Shown piece after piece: positions 48,852 through 57,650 of a stretch of 64,000 nucleotides of DNA. Each line of letters starts with the position of its first letter. Position 1 is the stretch's first letter. The stretch is from Rhodococcus opacus B4. GTDB taxonomy: Bacteria; Actinomycetota; Actinomycetes; Mycobacteriales; Mycobacteriaceae. Where the stretch lies: the NCBI RefSeq assembly GCF_000010805.1, contig NC_012522.1:4030001-4094000 (forward strand). The letters run 5' to 3'. The notes beneath the pieces were generated by a model that worked only from the letters and a program-made list of their open reading frames with translations, was not told the DNA's origin and ran no database searches. The translations under genes and the position numbers were made by a program.

Positions 48852-50357
48852 TCAGTCCTCTGTGACGGTCAGGCGGGTGACGGCGGTGCGGCCGTCTCGG
48901 AAGAAGCGGCGGAAACGGGTTCGGGCGAGCACCATCGCGACGGCGCCGACGGCGATCGAACCGACACCGAGCAGGAACACTCCGCCGATGCCGTGGAACG
49001 AGGTCGCCCCGTAGCCGGGGTCGAGCATGTCGTGGGCGCTGCGTGCGAAGGCGGCGAGCATGATCGTCGCGCCCAGTGCGGGCAGGATGCCCCGGAGGAA
49101 CAGGTCGCGCGGGGAGTCGTTCAGGCGTCGCCGGAAGTACCAGACGCAGGCGAGGCCGGTGACGCCGTAGTAGAACGCGATGAGCAGGCCGATCGACAGG
49201 ATGGCGTCGCCGAGGAAGTTGCCCGAGACGAGTGTGAGGGCGGTGAGCAGAACCGCGGCGGTGGTACCGAAGAAGACGGTGCCGAACGCGGGCGTGCGGT
49301 AGGTGGGGTGAATGCGGGTGAAGGCGCGGGGGAGGGCGCCGTGCGCGCCCATCGACAGGGTGGCGCGGGAGCTACCGAGGACGCAGGTGAGCAGCGCCGA
49401 GATCGCCGACACGCAGATGGCGAGTTCGACCACCTTCGACAGGGTCGCGCCGAGTACCGGCGGCCCGAGGGTGGCGAGGACGTCGCCCGCGTTGTCCGGA
49501 TTGCCCAGGCCCAGACCGTCGGTGCCGATGCCGGCGAAGCTGATCGCGGCGAATCCGGTGAAGAGGTACGTCCCGAGCAGGACGAGGGTGGAGATCACCG
49601 CGGCCTGGCCCGGGATGCGGTCGCTGTCGCGGGTTTCCTCGTTGACGGTGATCAGCGCGTCCCACCCCCAGTAGATGAACAGGCACAGCAGCACCGCCTC
49701 GGCGAACGGGCCGAAGCCGCCGAATGCGAGGGGGTTCAGCCAGGACAGGCTGGGTGCGGACGCTCCGCCACGAGCGAACGCGGCCGCGCCGAATCCGAAC
49801 AGGGCAACCACCTGCAGTCCCAGCAGCACGTACTGCACCGACGCGGCGAGTTGCAGACCGCGGTAGGCGACGGCGGTGACTGCGGCGACGATCAGGACCG
49901 CGGTGACGATCACCGCGACATCGTTGGACGCCAGCGAGTCCAGCCCGAGCAGGGTCAGGAGGTACCCGGCTCCGACCCGGGCGAGTGCCGTCATCGCGAT
50001 GAGCGTGGCGATCTGCACCACCCAGCCGCCGGACAGCCACCCCGTGTGCGGACCGAAGGCGCGTGTGGTCCAGACGAACGTGGTGCCGCAGTCCGGCATC
50101 TCCCGGTTCAGCTCACGAAAGGCGAACGCCGTCAGCAGGATCGGCACGAAACCGAGAAGGAGGGCGGCAGGTGCGAGGTTGCCGACGACCATCGTCACGA
50201 AACCGAGGGTGACGGCGATGCTGTACGCCGGCGCGACCGACGACAGGCCGAGCGTGACCGCGGCGAGCAGGCCGACGGAGCCGCTTTGCAGGCCCTTCCC
50301 GGTGGGCGTGGGTGGTGGGTCGAGGCTGGTCTCGGCTTCGGTGGGGTTGGTCGGCAC
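48852..50357 (-). CDS. APC-superfamily amino acid/amine permease
   Basis: 501-aa membrane transporter with about 12-14 segments. LGLSSVAPAYSIAVTLGFV near the start is the APC helix-1 region, followed by MPDCGTTFVWTTRAFGPHTGWLSGW and FIYWGWDALITVNEETRDSDRIPG. It probably imports an amino acid, polyamine or related compound by symport. It is the first gene of a two-gene operon with the hydrolase and is divergent from the TetR gene. Confidence 0.9.
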   Translation of the reverse strand: MPTNPTEAETSLDPPPTPTGKGLQSGSVGLLAAVTLGLSSVAPAYSIAVTLGFVTMVVGNLAPAALLLGFVPILLTAFAFRELNREMPDCGTTFVWTTRAFGPHTGWLSGGWVVQIATLIAMTALARVGAGYLLTLLGLDSLASNDVAVIVTAVLIVAAVTAVAYRGLQLAASVQYVLLGLQVVALFGFGAAAFARGGASAPSLSWLNPLAFGGFGPFAEAVLLCLFIYWGWDALITVNEETRDSDRIPGQAAVISTLVLLGTYLFTGFAAISFAGIGTDGLGLGNPDNAGDVLATLGPPVLGATLSKVVELAICVSAISALLTCVLGSSRATLSMGAHGALPRAFTRIHPTYRTPAFGTVFFGTTAAVLLTALTLVSGNFLGDAILSIGLLIAFYYGVTGLACVWYFRRRLNDSPRDLFLRGILPALGATIMLAAFARSAHDMLDPGYGATSFHGIGGVFLLGVGSIAVGAVAMVLARTRFRRFFRDGRTAVTRLTVTED

Positions 50358-50394
50358 GGTGGCTCCTGAGTTCGAACGGATTCGTTAAACAAAA

Positions 50395-50447
50395 ATTTAA
50401 GAGAAGTGTGATCTACCTGTCAATAGCTGGGCGGGTATTCTCTAAAT
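50395..50447. promoter_or_regulatory. Possible TetR operator pair
   Basis: ATTTAAGAGAAG (50395-50406) and, in inverted form, ATTCTCTAAAT (50437-50447) lie in the AT-rich gap between the permease and TetR genes. They are related half-sites in opposite orientation, 30 bp apart. Likely bound by the TetR protein, but the match is imperfect. Confidence 0.35.
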
Positions 50448-50484
50448 CTCCGTATAAGAACGAGGGCGAACAGGGGCGAAGGCA

Positions 50485-51096
50485 GTGGCGCGGAAGAAGG
50501 ATCAGGGGGCCCGCCGGGCCGAACTCGGCGAGGCCGTCCAGCGGGCGGTGCTCGCGCGTGGACTGGAGGGGGTGCGTCTGCGCGACATCGCGGAGCAGGC
50601 GGGGGTGACACCCGCGGCGGTTCTCTACTACGGCGACCTCGATGCCCTGATCTACGACACGTATCAGCGGGCCATCGAGCGCTTCAGTCAGGAGCGCGAG
50701 CGCGTCGCCGAACAGTTCCCCGACGCACGCGACCGCCTCCGGGCCTGCATCGACCACGGTGTCGCGAGCGGACCGGACGACGAACTGGTCCGTCTCCTGT
50801 TCGAGTGCTGGCCGCGATCTCTGCGCGACGCCAAGGCGGCGGCCCTCGACAGTTCCCTGACCGAGCGCCAAATCGCCGTCTACTCCGGCATTCTCGTCAT
50901 CGGGCAGACGCAGGGCCACTTCGCGCTCACCGACCCGCCGCGCATGCTCGCCGCCAATTTCGTCGCGATGGAGGACGGCTACCAGATGGAGGTGCTGGCA
51001 GGCCGGCGCAGCCGCGCCGAGGTGATCGCCAGCCTCCAGTCCTATGCGCGCGCGGCGACGGGGCACGATCTGAGCCAGCGGGGTACTGGATACTGA
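50485..51096 (+). CDS. TetR-family regulator (BetI-like C-terminus)
   Basis: 203-aa regulator. The helix-turn-helix is VRLRDIAEQAGVTPAAVLYYGDLDALIYDTYQRAI (residues 30-64). The rest is a helical domain with LLFECWPRSLRDAKAA, similar to BetI-type regulators. The GTG start has GAAGGCA upstream. It diverges from the permease-hydrolase operon and most likely represses it in the absence of the amine or amide. Confidence 0.88.
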   Translation: MARKKDQGARRAELGEAVQRAVLARGLEGVRLRDIAEQAGVTPAAVLYYGDLDALIYDTYQRAIERFSQERERVAEQFPDARDRLRACIDHGVASGPDDELVRLLFECWPRSLRDAKAAALDSSLTERQIAVYSGILVIGQTQGHFALTDPPRMLAANFVAMEDGYQMEVLAGRRSRAEVIASLQSYARAATGHDLSQRGTGY

Positions 51097-51110
51097 GAGT
51101 AACGGATAGG

Positions 51111-51479
51111 TTGGACGCCCGTCACCGGCCGAGTACCGACAAGGAGTCTCCCATCAAGATCCTGCAGAACGTCTCGAGCGAGATTCGAGAGTGGGAACGG
51201 GCCGTCACGGTGGTCGTGCTCCGCATCCGCCAGATCGGGGTACTGATCGACCGCCTGGGTCCCGCCATGGACGACCTGTCCGAACTACTCGACGCCGCGA
51301 AGCAGATCGCGGAGACCGCGGAGGGGCTCGCCGTCAGCGCGAAGGGCATCGATCAGAGCGCCGAGATCATCGCCCGCGACGCGGAGAAGATCGCGCAGGC
51401 GCTGCCCGCGGTCGAGCGGTTGGGCCGGCTCGCGGACCGCCTACCCGGAGGGGGTCGGCGCTACGCTGCCGGCCGGTGA
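51111..51479 (+). CDS. Small coiled-coil hypothetical protein
   Basis: About 115 residues with a long helical middle (LGPAMDDLSELLDAAKQIAETAEGLAVSAKGIDQSAEIIARDAEKIAQALPAVERLG), likely a coiled coil. The start is unclear: TTG 51111 opens the frame without a good ribosome site, while a strong AAGGAG (51140-51145) lies 7 nt before an ATC codon at 51153. It follows the TetR gene by 14 nt. Its 3' end overlaps the convergent gene by about 39 bp. Function unknown. Confidence 0.45.
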   Translation: MDARHRPSTDKESPIKILQNVSSEIREWERAVTVVVLRIRQIGVLIDRLGPAMDDLSELLDAAKQIAETAEGLAVSAKGIDQSAEIIARDAEKIAQALPAVERLGRLADRLPGGGRRYAAGR

Positions 51480-51824
51480 CGACAGTTCGGACTCCGGGTC
51501 GTCCCCGATCCCGGCGATCGGCAGGGCCGCGAGTGCGCGGTCGAAGGCGTCGGCGAGCCATTCCCCGGTGACCTCGACCAAGTGGGTGTCCTCGCCTCCC
51601 GGCTCCCTCTGAACGAAACGCACCGTCCACGGGTGTTGCGCGTCCGGATCGGTGCTGAGATCCCCCGGCGCGTTGGTGGCAAGCAGATGGACGCTGTGCT
51701 CGAAATCGACCCTGACCGCATAGCCGGTGCCGGTGTTGACGACGGACGCCGGGCGGCGGGCCGCCAGCGCGAGGGTCATCAGGGCATCGGCGTACCGGGT
51801 GGTGTGCTGCTCGGTGAGTGGCAT
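51441..51824 (-). CDS. Hypothetical protein
   Basis: 127-aa protein, starting PLTEQHTTRYADALMTLALAARRPASVVNTGTGYAVRVDFEHSVHLLATNAPG. It looks like a mixed alpha/beta cytoplasmic protein with no known motif. ATG 51824 is the best start. The C-terminus (SSPAGSVAPTPSG) overlaps the end of the convergent small gene. Function unknown. Confidence 0.55.
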   Translation of the reverse strand: MPLTEQHTTRYADALMTLALAARRPASVVNTGTGYAVRVDFEHSVHLLATNAPGDLSTDPDAQHPWTVRFVQREPGGEDTHLVEVTGEWLADAFDRALAALPIAGIGDDPESELSSPAGSVAPTPSG

Positions 51825-52104
51825 GAACGGTGCCTTTCGACTGTTGTGACCGTCGCGCCGCCCGCGGACTTCGTCATGCAGGCACCCCGGAGATCGATGG
51901 TCCGGAAGAACAAATTCCGGCAGATCACGAGAAGTTCGAAGTGAAGGGCGTCCTCGCGCACTGTGCGCGAGCGCTACGCCAGAACGGAGCACGGACACGT
52001 CGGACGTCCCGTGAACTCGGTAGCTGTGTACTCAACTGCGACTTACCGTACGGGGCGGGACCGACATATGCGACACGGGGTCGTGTCGGGCGTGCTCAGC
52101 GCCG

Positions 52105-53082
52105 CTAGCCGAGGTCGTCGGCCAGCACCCGGCTCTGTTTGAGGGTTTCCAGGATCAGCGAACTCTCCAGCCGGTCGACGTGCTCGAGCCACTCGGCTTC
52201 GAGCATCAATTCGCGCAGGGCTTCCTTGGAGGGCAGCCGGAAGTCCGCGACGATCTGATAATCGCCCATGATGATCGCCGCGTAACGGAGAAAGGGCTGC
52301 CCGGCGAGCGCCTGCGCGACGGCCGACACCCGCGACGGTCGCGCCCGGATCCACAGCAGCGCGGCGACGGGGAGGCCGATCAGCGCCGGGTCGAACACCG
52401 CGCGGAACGTGAGCAGCCCGGACTGCCGCATCTTGTCGAGGCGTCGTTTGACGGTCTGTTCGGAGATGCCGACCAGCCGGGACAGTTCCTCGAAACTCGC
52501 CCGGCCGTTCTCGACGACCAACCGCACGAGTGCCTTGTCTTCCCGGTCGAGGACGACCGGGTCGGTGAATTGCGGCCAGCGGGTTTTCGGGATTCGGCGT
52601 ATGCCGGAGGTCTGCGACGGGGTCAGGATTCCCGGTTCCCAGTCGTGAAGCGTACGTATGTATTCCAGCACCGGCGAGATGTCCATCTGCAGAAAACCGG
52701 ACGGGGTCGCCATCTCCTGCAGGAACAGCCGGGACTGCCGGCGGCGGGGCGCCCAGATGTCGGCGTAGCAGTGCTGCGGTCCCGACAGGACGTACACCGT
52801 CACGGTCTCCGGTCGGTGCGCGAGCGCGACGGCGGCCGTCAACGTGCTGTCCGGGCGGCACCGGCCGTGGACGATGAACGGATCGGAGTCGGCGGTGCGA
52901 TGCGGATCCGCCATCCCGCGGACTTCCACCATCCCGGTTTCCAGCAGTCGTGACCCTCGGCGTGCGACCGTGCGCTCGGCCTCGCCGAGCGCGGCGGCGA
53001 TCGTCGACCACGTCGCGCGGCCGTCGACGATCAGCGCGGCGATGATCTTGCGGTCCAGGGGATCCACTGAGTGTTCCGGCAT
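52105..53082 (-). CDS. Two-module Lrp/AsnC regulator
   Basis: 325-aa protein with two Lrp-like halves. The first helix-turn-helix is near residues 8-55 (VDPLDRKIIAALIVDGRATWSTIAAALGEAERTVARRGSRLLETG). The second is near 178-225 (LDREDKALVRLVVENGRASFEELSRLVGISEQTVKRRLDKMRQSG). Both are followed by effector-type strands. Ordinary Lrp proteins are about 150 aa. It is divergent from the amidase-transporter operon across 111 bp and probably controls it. Confidence 0.88.
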   Translation of the reverse strand: MPEHSVDPLDRKIIAALIVDGRATWSTIAAALGEAERTVARRGSRLLETGMVEVRGMADPHRTADSDPFIVHGRCRPDSTLTAAVALAHRPETVTVYVLSGPQHCYADIWAPRRRQSRLFLQEMATPSGFLQMDISPVLEYIRTLHDWEPGILTPSQTSGIRRIPKTRWPQFTDPVVLDREDKALVRLVVENGRASFEELSRLVGISEQTVKRRLDKMRQSGLLTFRAVFDPALIGLPVAALLWIRARPSRVSAVAQALAGQPFLRYAAIIMGDYQIVADFRLPSKEALRELMLEAEWLEHVDRLESSLILETLKQSRVLADDLG

Positions 53083-53193
53083 GATCGGCCAATCATACGG
53101 CTGAATCCTCCATATTGCCTGAATTCATTGCTCGAATCCGGCATCGGGGTGACGCTTGGGGCCGAAAGCCACGTTCGTTCGATAGGAGCCCCG

Positions 53194-54624
53194 ATGTCCG
53201 ATCTGATCCAGAAACCCGCACGCGAGGTCGTCCGGTTGCTGCGCGAAGGAGCAGAGACGCCGACGAGCGTGCTCGAGGCACTCCGCAGGCACGTTGCCGA
53301 CGCAGACCGGCAGGTCAACTCCCTGCCGATCCAGTTCTTCGACGCCGCCGCCGAACGGGCGGCACGATTGGAGGCCGAAGTTCCCGATCCGGCGGGGCGC
53401 GGCCTGCTCGCCGGGCTACCGGTCGCGGTGAAGGACTACAACGACGTGGCGGGGCAGCGCACGACGCACGGTTCCCCGCTGTTCGCCGACCACGTCGCCA
53501 CCCGGTCCGACGCGATGGTGAGCGTCCTCGAGAACAACGGTGGCATTCCGTACGCCAAGTCCAACGTGCCCGAGTTCGCGGGCGGTCACACGTACAACAC
53601 GCTGTTCGGGCCCAGCCGCAACCCGTGGAACCTCGACCGGTCGGTGGGCGGTTCTTCCGGTGGTTCGGCCGCCGCGCTCGCCTCCGGCAGCGCCTGGCTG
53701 GCGACCGGCAACGACCTGGGCGGCAGCCTCCGCACCCCGTCCGGATACAACGCGACCGTCGGTCTGCGGCCGACTCCCGGTCGGATCCCGCGGCGCCGGC
53801 CGGCGATCCCGTTCGACCCGCTGTGGGTGGAGGGGCCGATGGCGCGCAACGTCGGTGACGTCGCCCTGATGCTGGACGCGATGGTCGGGCACGACCTGCA
53901 CGACCCGTTGACGAAACCGGAACGGCCGCTGTCGTTCCTGGAACGACTGGCGACCTTCGGCCCGCCCACCCGCGTCGGTTTCAGCCCGGATCTCGGGTGC
54001 CTGCCCGTGGAACCGGCGATGCGCCGCGTCTGCGGTGACGCGATGAAGCACTTCGACGCACTGGGCGCCGACGTCGTGGCGGACTGCCCGGACTTCACCG
54101 GCGCCTACGACGCCTTCCAGGCACTGCGCAGCCATCTGGTGGCGGCGGTGCACGGCGGGCTTCTCGCCGAACATCGCAGCGAGATCAAGCCCGACATCGT
54201 CTGGAACATCGAGCGCGGACTCAGCCAGACCACGCAGACGCTGCTGTCGGCGGAACGCGTTCGCGGACAACTGTTCCACGAGATGGCGGACTACTTCGAG
54301 ACCCACGATCTGCTGGTGATCCCGTCGGCGCCGCTCGATCCCTTCCCGGCCGAGTGGACGTATCCCGAACGCATCGACGGCGTCGAGTCACGGACGTACA
54401 TCGACTGGATCGCGATCACGTTCTGCGTGAGTCTCACCGGGTGCCCGGTCGTCGCGCTCCCGTGCGGTTTCTCCGACGCCGGACTGCCGGTGGGGCTGCA
54501 GTTGGTCGGTGCGCCGGGGCAGGAGGCCCGGCTGCTCGCGCACGCGCAGATGTTCGAGACCTCCGTGGGCATCGCCTCGAGTCTGCCCGTCGTGCCGCGT
54601 CGACCGAAGGTAGCGACATCATGA
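53194..54624 (+). CDS. Amidase-signature family hydrolase
   Basis: 476-aa enzyme with the Ser-cisSer-Lys set Lys80 (PVAVKDYND), Ser154 (VGGSSGGSAA) and Ser178 (GNDLGGSLRTP). It hydrolyses an amide to acid and ammonia; the substrate range in the family is wide (aryl and aliphatic amides, indole acetamide). ATG 53194 has AGGAG 6 nt upstream. The transporter gene overlaps its stop (ATGA), suggesting that the acid formed, or the amide taken up, is a short-chain compound. Confidence 0.92.
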   Translation: MSDLIQKPAREVVRLLREGAETPTSVLEALRRHVADADRQVNSLPIQFFDAAAERAARLEAEVPDPAGRGLLAGLPVAVKDYNDVAGQRTTHGSPLFADHVATRSDAMVSVLENNGGIPYAKSNVPEFAGGHTYNTLFGPSRNPWNLDRSVGGSSGGSAAALASGSAWLATGNDLGGSLRTPSGYNATVGLRPTPGRIPRRRPAIPFDPLWVEGPMARNVGDVALMLDAMVGHDLHDPLTKPERPLSFLERLATFGPPTRVGFSPDLGCLPVEPAMRRVCGDAMKHFDALGADVVADCPDFTGAYDAFQALRSHLVAAVHGGLLAEHRSEIKPDIVWNIERGLSQTTQTLLSAERVRGQLFHEMADYFETHDLLVIPSAPLDPFPAEWTYPERIDGVESRTYIDWIAITFCVSLTGCPVVALPCGFSDAGLPVGLQLVGAPGQEARLLAHAQMFETSVGIASSLPVVPRRPKVATS

Positions 54625-56066
54625 GCAGCACAATCGAATCCGACGTTCGTGATGAGCAACAGCAGGACGCCCGCGAGGGCTTCCTGGCCCGGGTCGCGCT
54701 GCGGTTTGCGTCGGTCATCGAACGGTGGTTCCCGGACGCGTTCATCTTCGCGCTGCTCGCGGTGGCGCTGGTGGCGGGGGCCGCGCTCGCCATCGGCGCG
54801 TCGCCCGCGACGGTCGCGACGAACTTCTCGACCGGTTTCTGGGATCTGATCCCGTTCACGATGCAGATGGCGATGGTGGTGGTCACCGGCTACATCGTGG
54901 CGTCGTCGCCGCCCGCCGAACGTCTCATCACGCGGCTCGCGGCGATACCGCGCACCGCCCGCGGCGGCGTCACGTTCATCGCGGTGGTGAGCCTCGTGAC
55001 GTCCATGGTGAACTGGGGTTTCGGACTGGTCTTCGCCGGTTTGCTGGCGCGGGCGATGGCGCGCCGCACCGACCTCGGCCTCGATTACCGCGCCGCCGGC
55101 GCGGCCGCCTATCTGGGAATCGGCGGAATCTGGGCGCTCGGGCTGAGCTCCTCGGCGGCGCAGCTGCAGGCGAATCCGAAGAGCCTCACCCCCGAGCTGC
55201 TCGCGATCACCGGTGTCATCCCGTTCCGGGACACGATCTTCCTGTGGCAGTCGCTGTTTCTCGCGGCGGTGATCTTCGTGGTCAGCATCGTGATCGCGTA
55301 TCTGTCCGCGCCGCACAAGGCGAATTCGGTCACCGCGGGGGTGGACGTCCACGACGTGTCGCCGCCGTTGCCGAAGCGGGAGCGTCCCGGCGACTGGCTC
55401 GAATACAGCCCGGTGCTGCCTCTGATCGTCGGTGCGCTCGTATTCGGCTGGCTGCTACGGGAGTTCGCGGCGAACGATCCGATTCTCGTGATCTCCAACC
55501 TGAGCACGTACAACCTGCTTTTCCTGACGTTGGGCATGCTGCTGCACAGGCGTCCACGGCGCTTCCTGCTCGCGGTGAAGAATGCGGTGCCCGCGTGCGC
55601 GAGCATCCTGGTCCAGTTCCCGTTCTACGCCGGCATCGCCGCCATCATGACCCGGGCGCAGGACGCCGACGGCAACACGGTGGCGCACTACATTTCCGAG
55701 GGCTTCGTGAACATCGCCTCGCACGGCACGTTCGGATTGGTCATCGGTATCTACTCGGCGGTGCTCGGGTTGTTCATCCCCTCGGGCGGGGGCAAGTGGA
55801 TCATCGAGGCCCCGTACGTCATGCAGGCGTCCAACGACCTACAGGCGCATCTCGGGTGGACGGTCCAGATCTACAACGCCGCGGAGGCGCTGCCCAATCT
55901 CGTCAACCCCTTCTGGATGCTGCCGCTCCTCGGCATCCTCGGCCTGCGCGCCCGGCACCTCGTCGGGTTCACGGCCGTGCAGCTCGTCTTCCACCTGCCC
56001 ATCGTGCTCGGACTGCTGTGGTTCCTGGGGGACACACTCACCTACACTCCGCCCGTGCAACCCTGA
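54621..56066 (+). CDS. Short-chain fatty acid transporter (AtoE family)
   Basis: 481-aa membrane protein with about 12 hydrophobic segments. FLARVALRFASVIERWFPDAFIFALLAVALV at the start, SMVNWGFGLVFAGLLAR and FIPSGGGKWIIEAPYV near the end are AtoE marks. The family carries short-chain fatty acids such as acetoacetate or butyrate. Translation is coupled to the amidase gene by the ATGA overlap. The Lrp-type regulator upstream probably controls both. Confidence 0.9.
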   Translation: MSSTIESDVRDEQQQDAREGFLARVALRFASVIERWFPDAFIFALLAVALVAGAALAIGASPATVATNFSTGFWDLIPFTMQMAMVVVTGYIVASSPPAERLITRLAAIPRTARGGVTFIAVVSLVTSMVNWGFGLVFAGLLARAMARRTDLGLDYRAAGAAAYLGIGGIWALGLSSSAAQLQANPKSLTPELLAITGVIPFRDTIFLWQSLFLAAVIFVVSIVIAYLSAPHKANSVTAGVDVHDVSPPLPKRERPGDWLEYSPVLPLIVGALVFGWLLREFAANDPILVISNLSTYNLLFLTLGMLLHRRPRRFLLAVKNAVPACASILVQFPFYAGIAAIMTRAQDADGNTVAHYISEGFVNIASHGTFGLVIGIYSAVLGLFIPSGGGKWIIEAPYVMQASNDLQAHLGWTVQIYNAAEALPNLVNPFWMLPLLGILGLRARHLVGFTAVQLVFHLPIVLGLLWFLGDTLTYTPPVQP

Positions 56067-56074
56067 CAGCTCGG

Positions 56075-56530
56075 CTACAGACTGTGACCGCGATCGAGGA
56101 GCGCGTCCAGCCAGAGCAGCGCCTCGACGAGGGCCTGCGTGCGGGTGAGGGCGGAGTCGGCCGGCTCCGGTGGAGGGAGGACGGATCCCGTGCGGTGCCT
56201 GCTCTGCAGGTGCCGCACGACGGCCGTGAACAACCACTCGGCGGGTGCGGGCAGCTCCTCGTCGAATTCGGTGGTGTCGTGCACGACGGGGACGACACTG
56301 ATGAAGCTGTCGACGGCGTCGTCGATGCTGGCTGTCGGATCGGCGACGAGGTCGGCGATGGTCGTGACCATCCACGTCACCACCGAGCTGAACACCGACC
56401 GGTCGCCGTCGTCGCACGCGATCTGAGAGATTGCGGGAGCGAGCGCGTGGAAGTCACGATCGCCCACCAGGGTCAGTAGGCGACCGCCGAGTCGCGCGCC
56501 CTCGTCGGCCCCGTCGATCCGCATTCCCAC
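56075..56530 (-). CDS. Hypothetical protein
   Basis: 151-aa mostly helical acidic protein (ALAPAISQIACDDGDRSVFSSVVTWMVTTIADLVADPTASIDDAVDSF). No signal peptide or known motif is seen. It is convergent with the fatty-acid transporter gene, 8 bp apart. Start ATG 56530 or the second ATG 56524 are both possible. Function unknown. Confidence 0.55.
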   Translation of the reverse strand: MGMRIDGADEGARLGGRLLTLVGDRDFHALAPAISQIACDDGDRSVFSSVVTWMVTTIADLVADPTASIDDAVDSFISVVPVVHDTTEFDEELPAPAEWLFTAVVRHLQSRHRTGSVLPPPEPADSALTRTQALVEALLWLDALLDRGHSL

Positions 56531-56674
56531 GGCAGGTATTCGGCGCCGCCGCGGTTACGGATGGGGCGGCGCGCGTTGCTCCCGTTCTCACCATATGGCA
56601 GAGAGGGGGGCTTGCGGCAAGGCCCCTGACGTGCCGCACAATCTTCCGACCACCTACAACGGATGGAGGTCGTC

Positions 56675-57103
56675 GTGACGAGCACGCCGAAACCTTTCGA
56701 AGTGCACGAGTCGGGTGCGCTCCTTCACGGCACCAAGGCCGACCTCTCGGTGGGTGATCTGCTGCTGCCCGGTCGCCGGTCGAACTATGGCGGAGGGCGG
56801 CTCGCGAACCACGTGTACATGACGCACACGTTGGATGCCGCAGTGTGGGGAGCCGAGCTGGCTGTGGGTGAGGGCCGGTGTCGCATCTACATCGTGGAGC
56901 CGGAAGGCGCGCTGGAGGACGACCCGAATGTGACGGACAAGAAGTATCCCGGGAATCCGACTCGCTCCTACCGCACCCGGGAGCCCGTGCGAATTGTCGG
57001 CGAGATCACGGACTGGGTGGGGCACTCACCTGAACAGCTTCAATCCATGCGGGACGGTTTGGCTGACCTCGAGCGCCGGGGTCTTGCCGTCATCTACGAC
57101 TAG
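56675..57103 (+). CDS. arr: Rifampin ADP-ribosyltransferase
   Basis: 142-aa Arr protein, the normal family length. The triad positions match the mycobacterial enzyme: His18 (LLHGTKADL), Tyr48 (NHVYMTHT) and Asp83 (LEDDPN). AAVWGAELA, IYIVEP, YPGNPTRSYR and WVGHSPEQL are all family text. It inactivates rifamycins by moving ADP-ribose from NAD to the 23-hydroxyl. GTG 56675 is chosen because GGAGG lies 6 nt upstream. No mobile element is seen around it, so it looks like a chromosomal arr. Confidence 0.94.
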   Translation: MTSTPKPFEVHESGALLHGTKADLSVGDLLLPGRRSNYGGGRLANHVYMTHTLDAAVWGAELAVGEGRCRIYIVEPEGALEDDPNVTDKKYPGNPTRSYRTREPVRIVGEITDWVGHSPEQLQSMRDGLADLERRGLAVIYD

Positions 57104-57182
57104 CTCCTTCTCACGCCGGACTTCGACGGGTTCATCCGCGCCGCAATTCAATTCGGCGCCGTGTTCGAAATCAGGCATTGAC

Positions 57183-57198
57183 TCGAATGTTTGTTCGA
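57183..57198. promoter_or_regulatory. LexA (SOS) box
   Basis: TCGAATGTTTGTTCGA fits the actinobacterial SOS box TCGAAC-N4-GTTCGA with one change. It includes an ATGTTT/TTGTTC start-like region, as often seen where the box overlaps the start of 13E12-family genes. HNH debris lies 290 bp downstream. Confidence 0.6.
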
Positions 57199-57212
57199 AC
57201 CATGCTGGGTGC

Positions 57213-57548
57213 ATGGGGATCGGGGAGGATATCCAGGGGGCGTTGTCGGACGAGATTCAGAAACTCGAGGCCTTGCGCGTCAAACTCGTCGTCGACTACC
57301 GCTGCACGGTCGATGTGCTGGGATTTCCGAACGTCAAGATGTGGCCGGCGTCCAGGACGCTGCTCGAGGTGGGTGCGGCGGGGCGAATCGTGATGCTGGG
57401 CAGAGGTTTGCGACGCCAGCCGGAGATCGCGGACGAGTTCTATGACACCAACATCTCGCCGGAGCACGCCCATCCGATATGGGTAACCTCGTGCTGCTCT
57501 GCGGTTTTCATCACCGTCTGCTCCACCACAGTGACTGGGAGATCGTGA
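57213..57548 (+). CDS. Hypothetical protein behind a LexA box
   Basis: 111 codons beginning MGIGEDIQGALSDEIQKLEALRVKL, right after the SOS box. I do not recognise it. The first 90 residues look protein-like (DYRCTVDVLGFPNVKMWPASRTLLEVG), while the last 20 run over the HNH fragment in another frame. It may be a small gene or the damaged middle of a 13E12-type gene. Confidence 0.35.
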   Translation: MGIGEDIQGALSDEIQKLEALRVKLVVDYRCTVDVLGFPNVKMWPASRTLLEVGAAGRIVMLGRGLRRQPEIADEFYDTNISPEHAHPIWVTSCCSAVFITVCSTTVTGRS

Positions 57549-57650
57549 TGAGGGCCGATCGGCACCCCACGTTCATCCCGCCGCGGCAGGTCGACTGGGA
57601 GCGAAAGCCGATCCCTGCCCACAACCGTGCCAGAGCGCTCACGGGCATCA
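57479..57650 (+). pseudogene. C-terminal remnant of an HNH/13E12 endonuclease
   Basis: This frame reads GNLVLLCGFHHRLLHHSDWEIVMRADRHPTFIPP, the NLVLLC..HH(x)LxH end of an HNH nuclease of the 13E12 type. The earlier zinc Cys residues and the DUF222 part are missing. It lies downstream of a LexA box, as expected for a 13E12 gene. So a 13E12 copy has been reduced to its ends. Confidence 0.6.
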
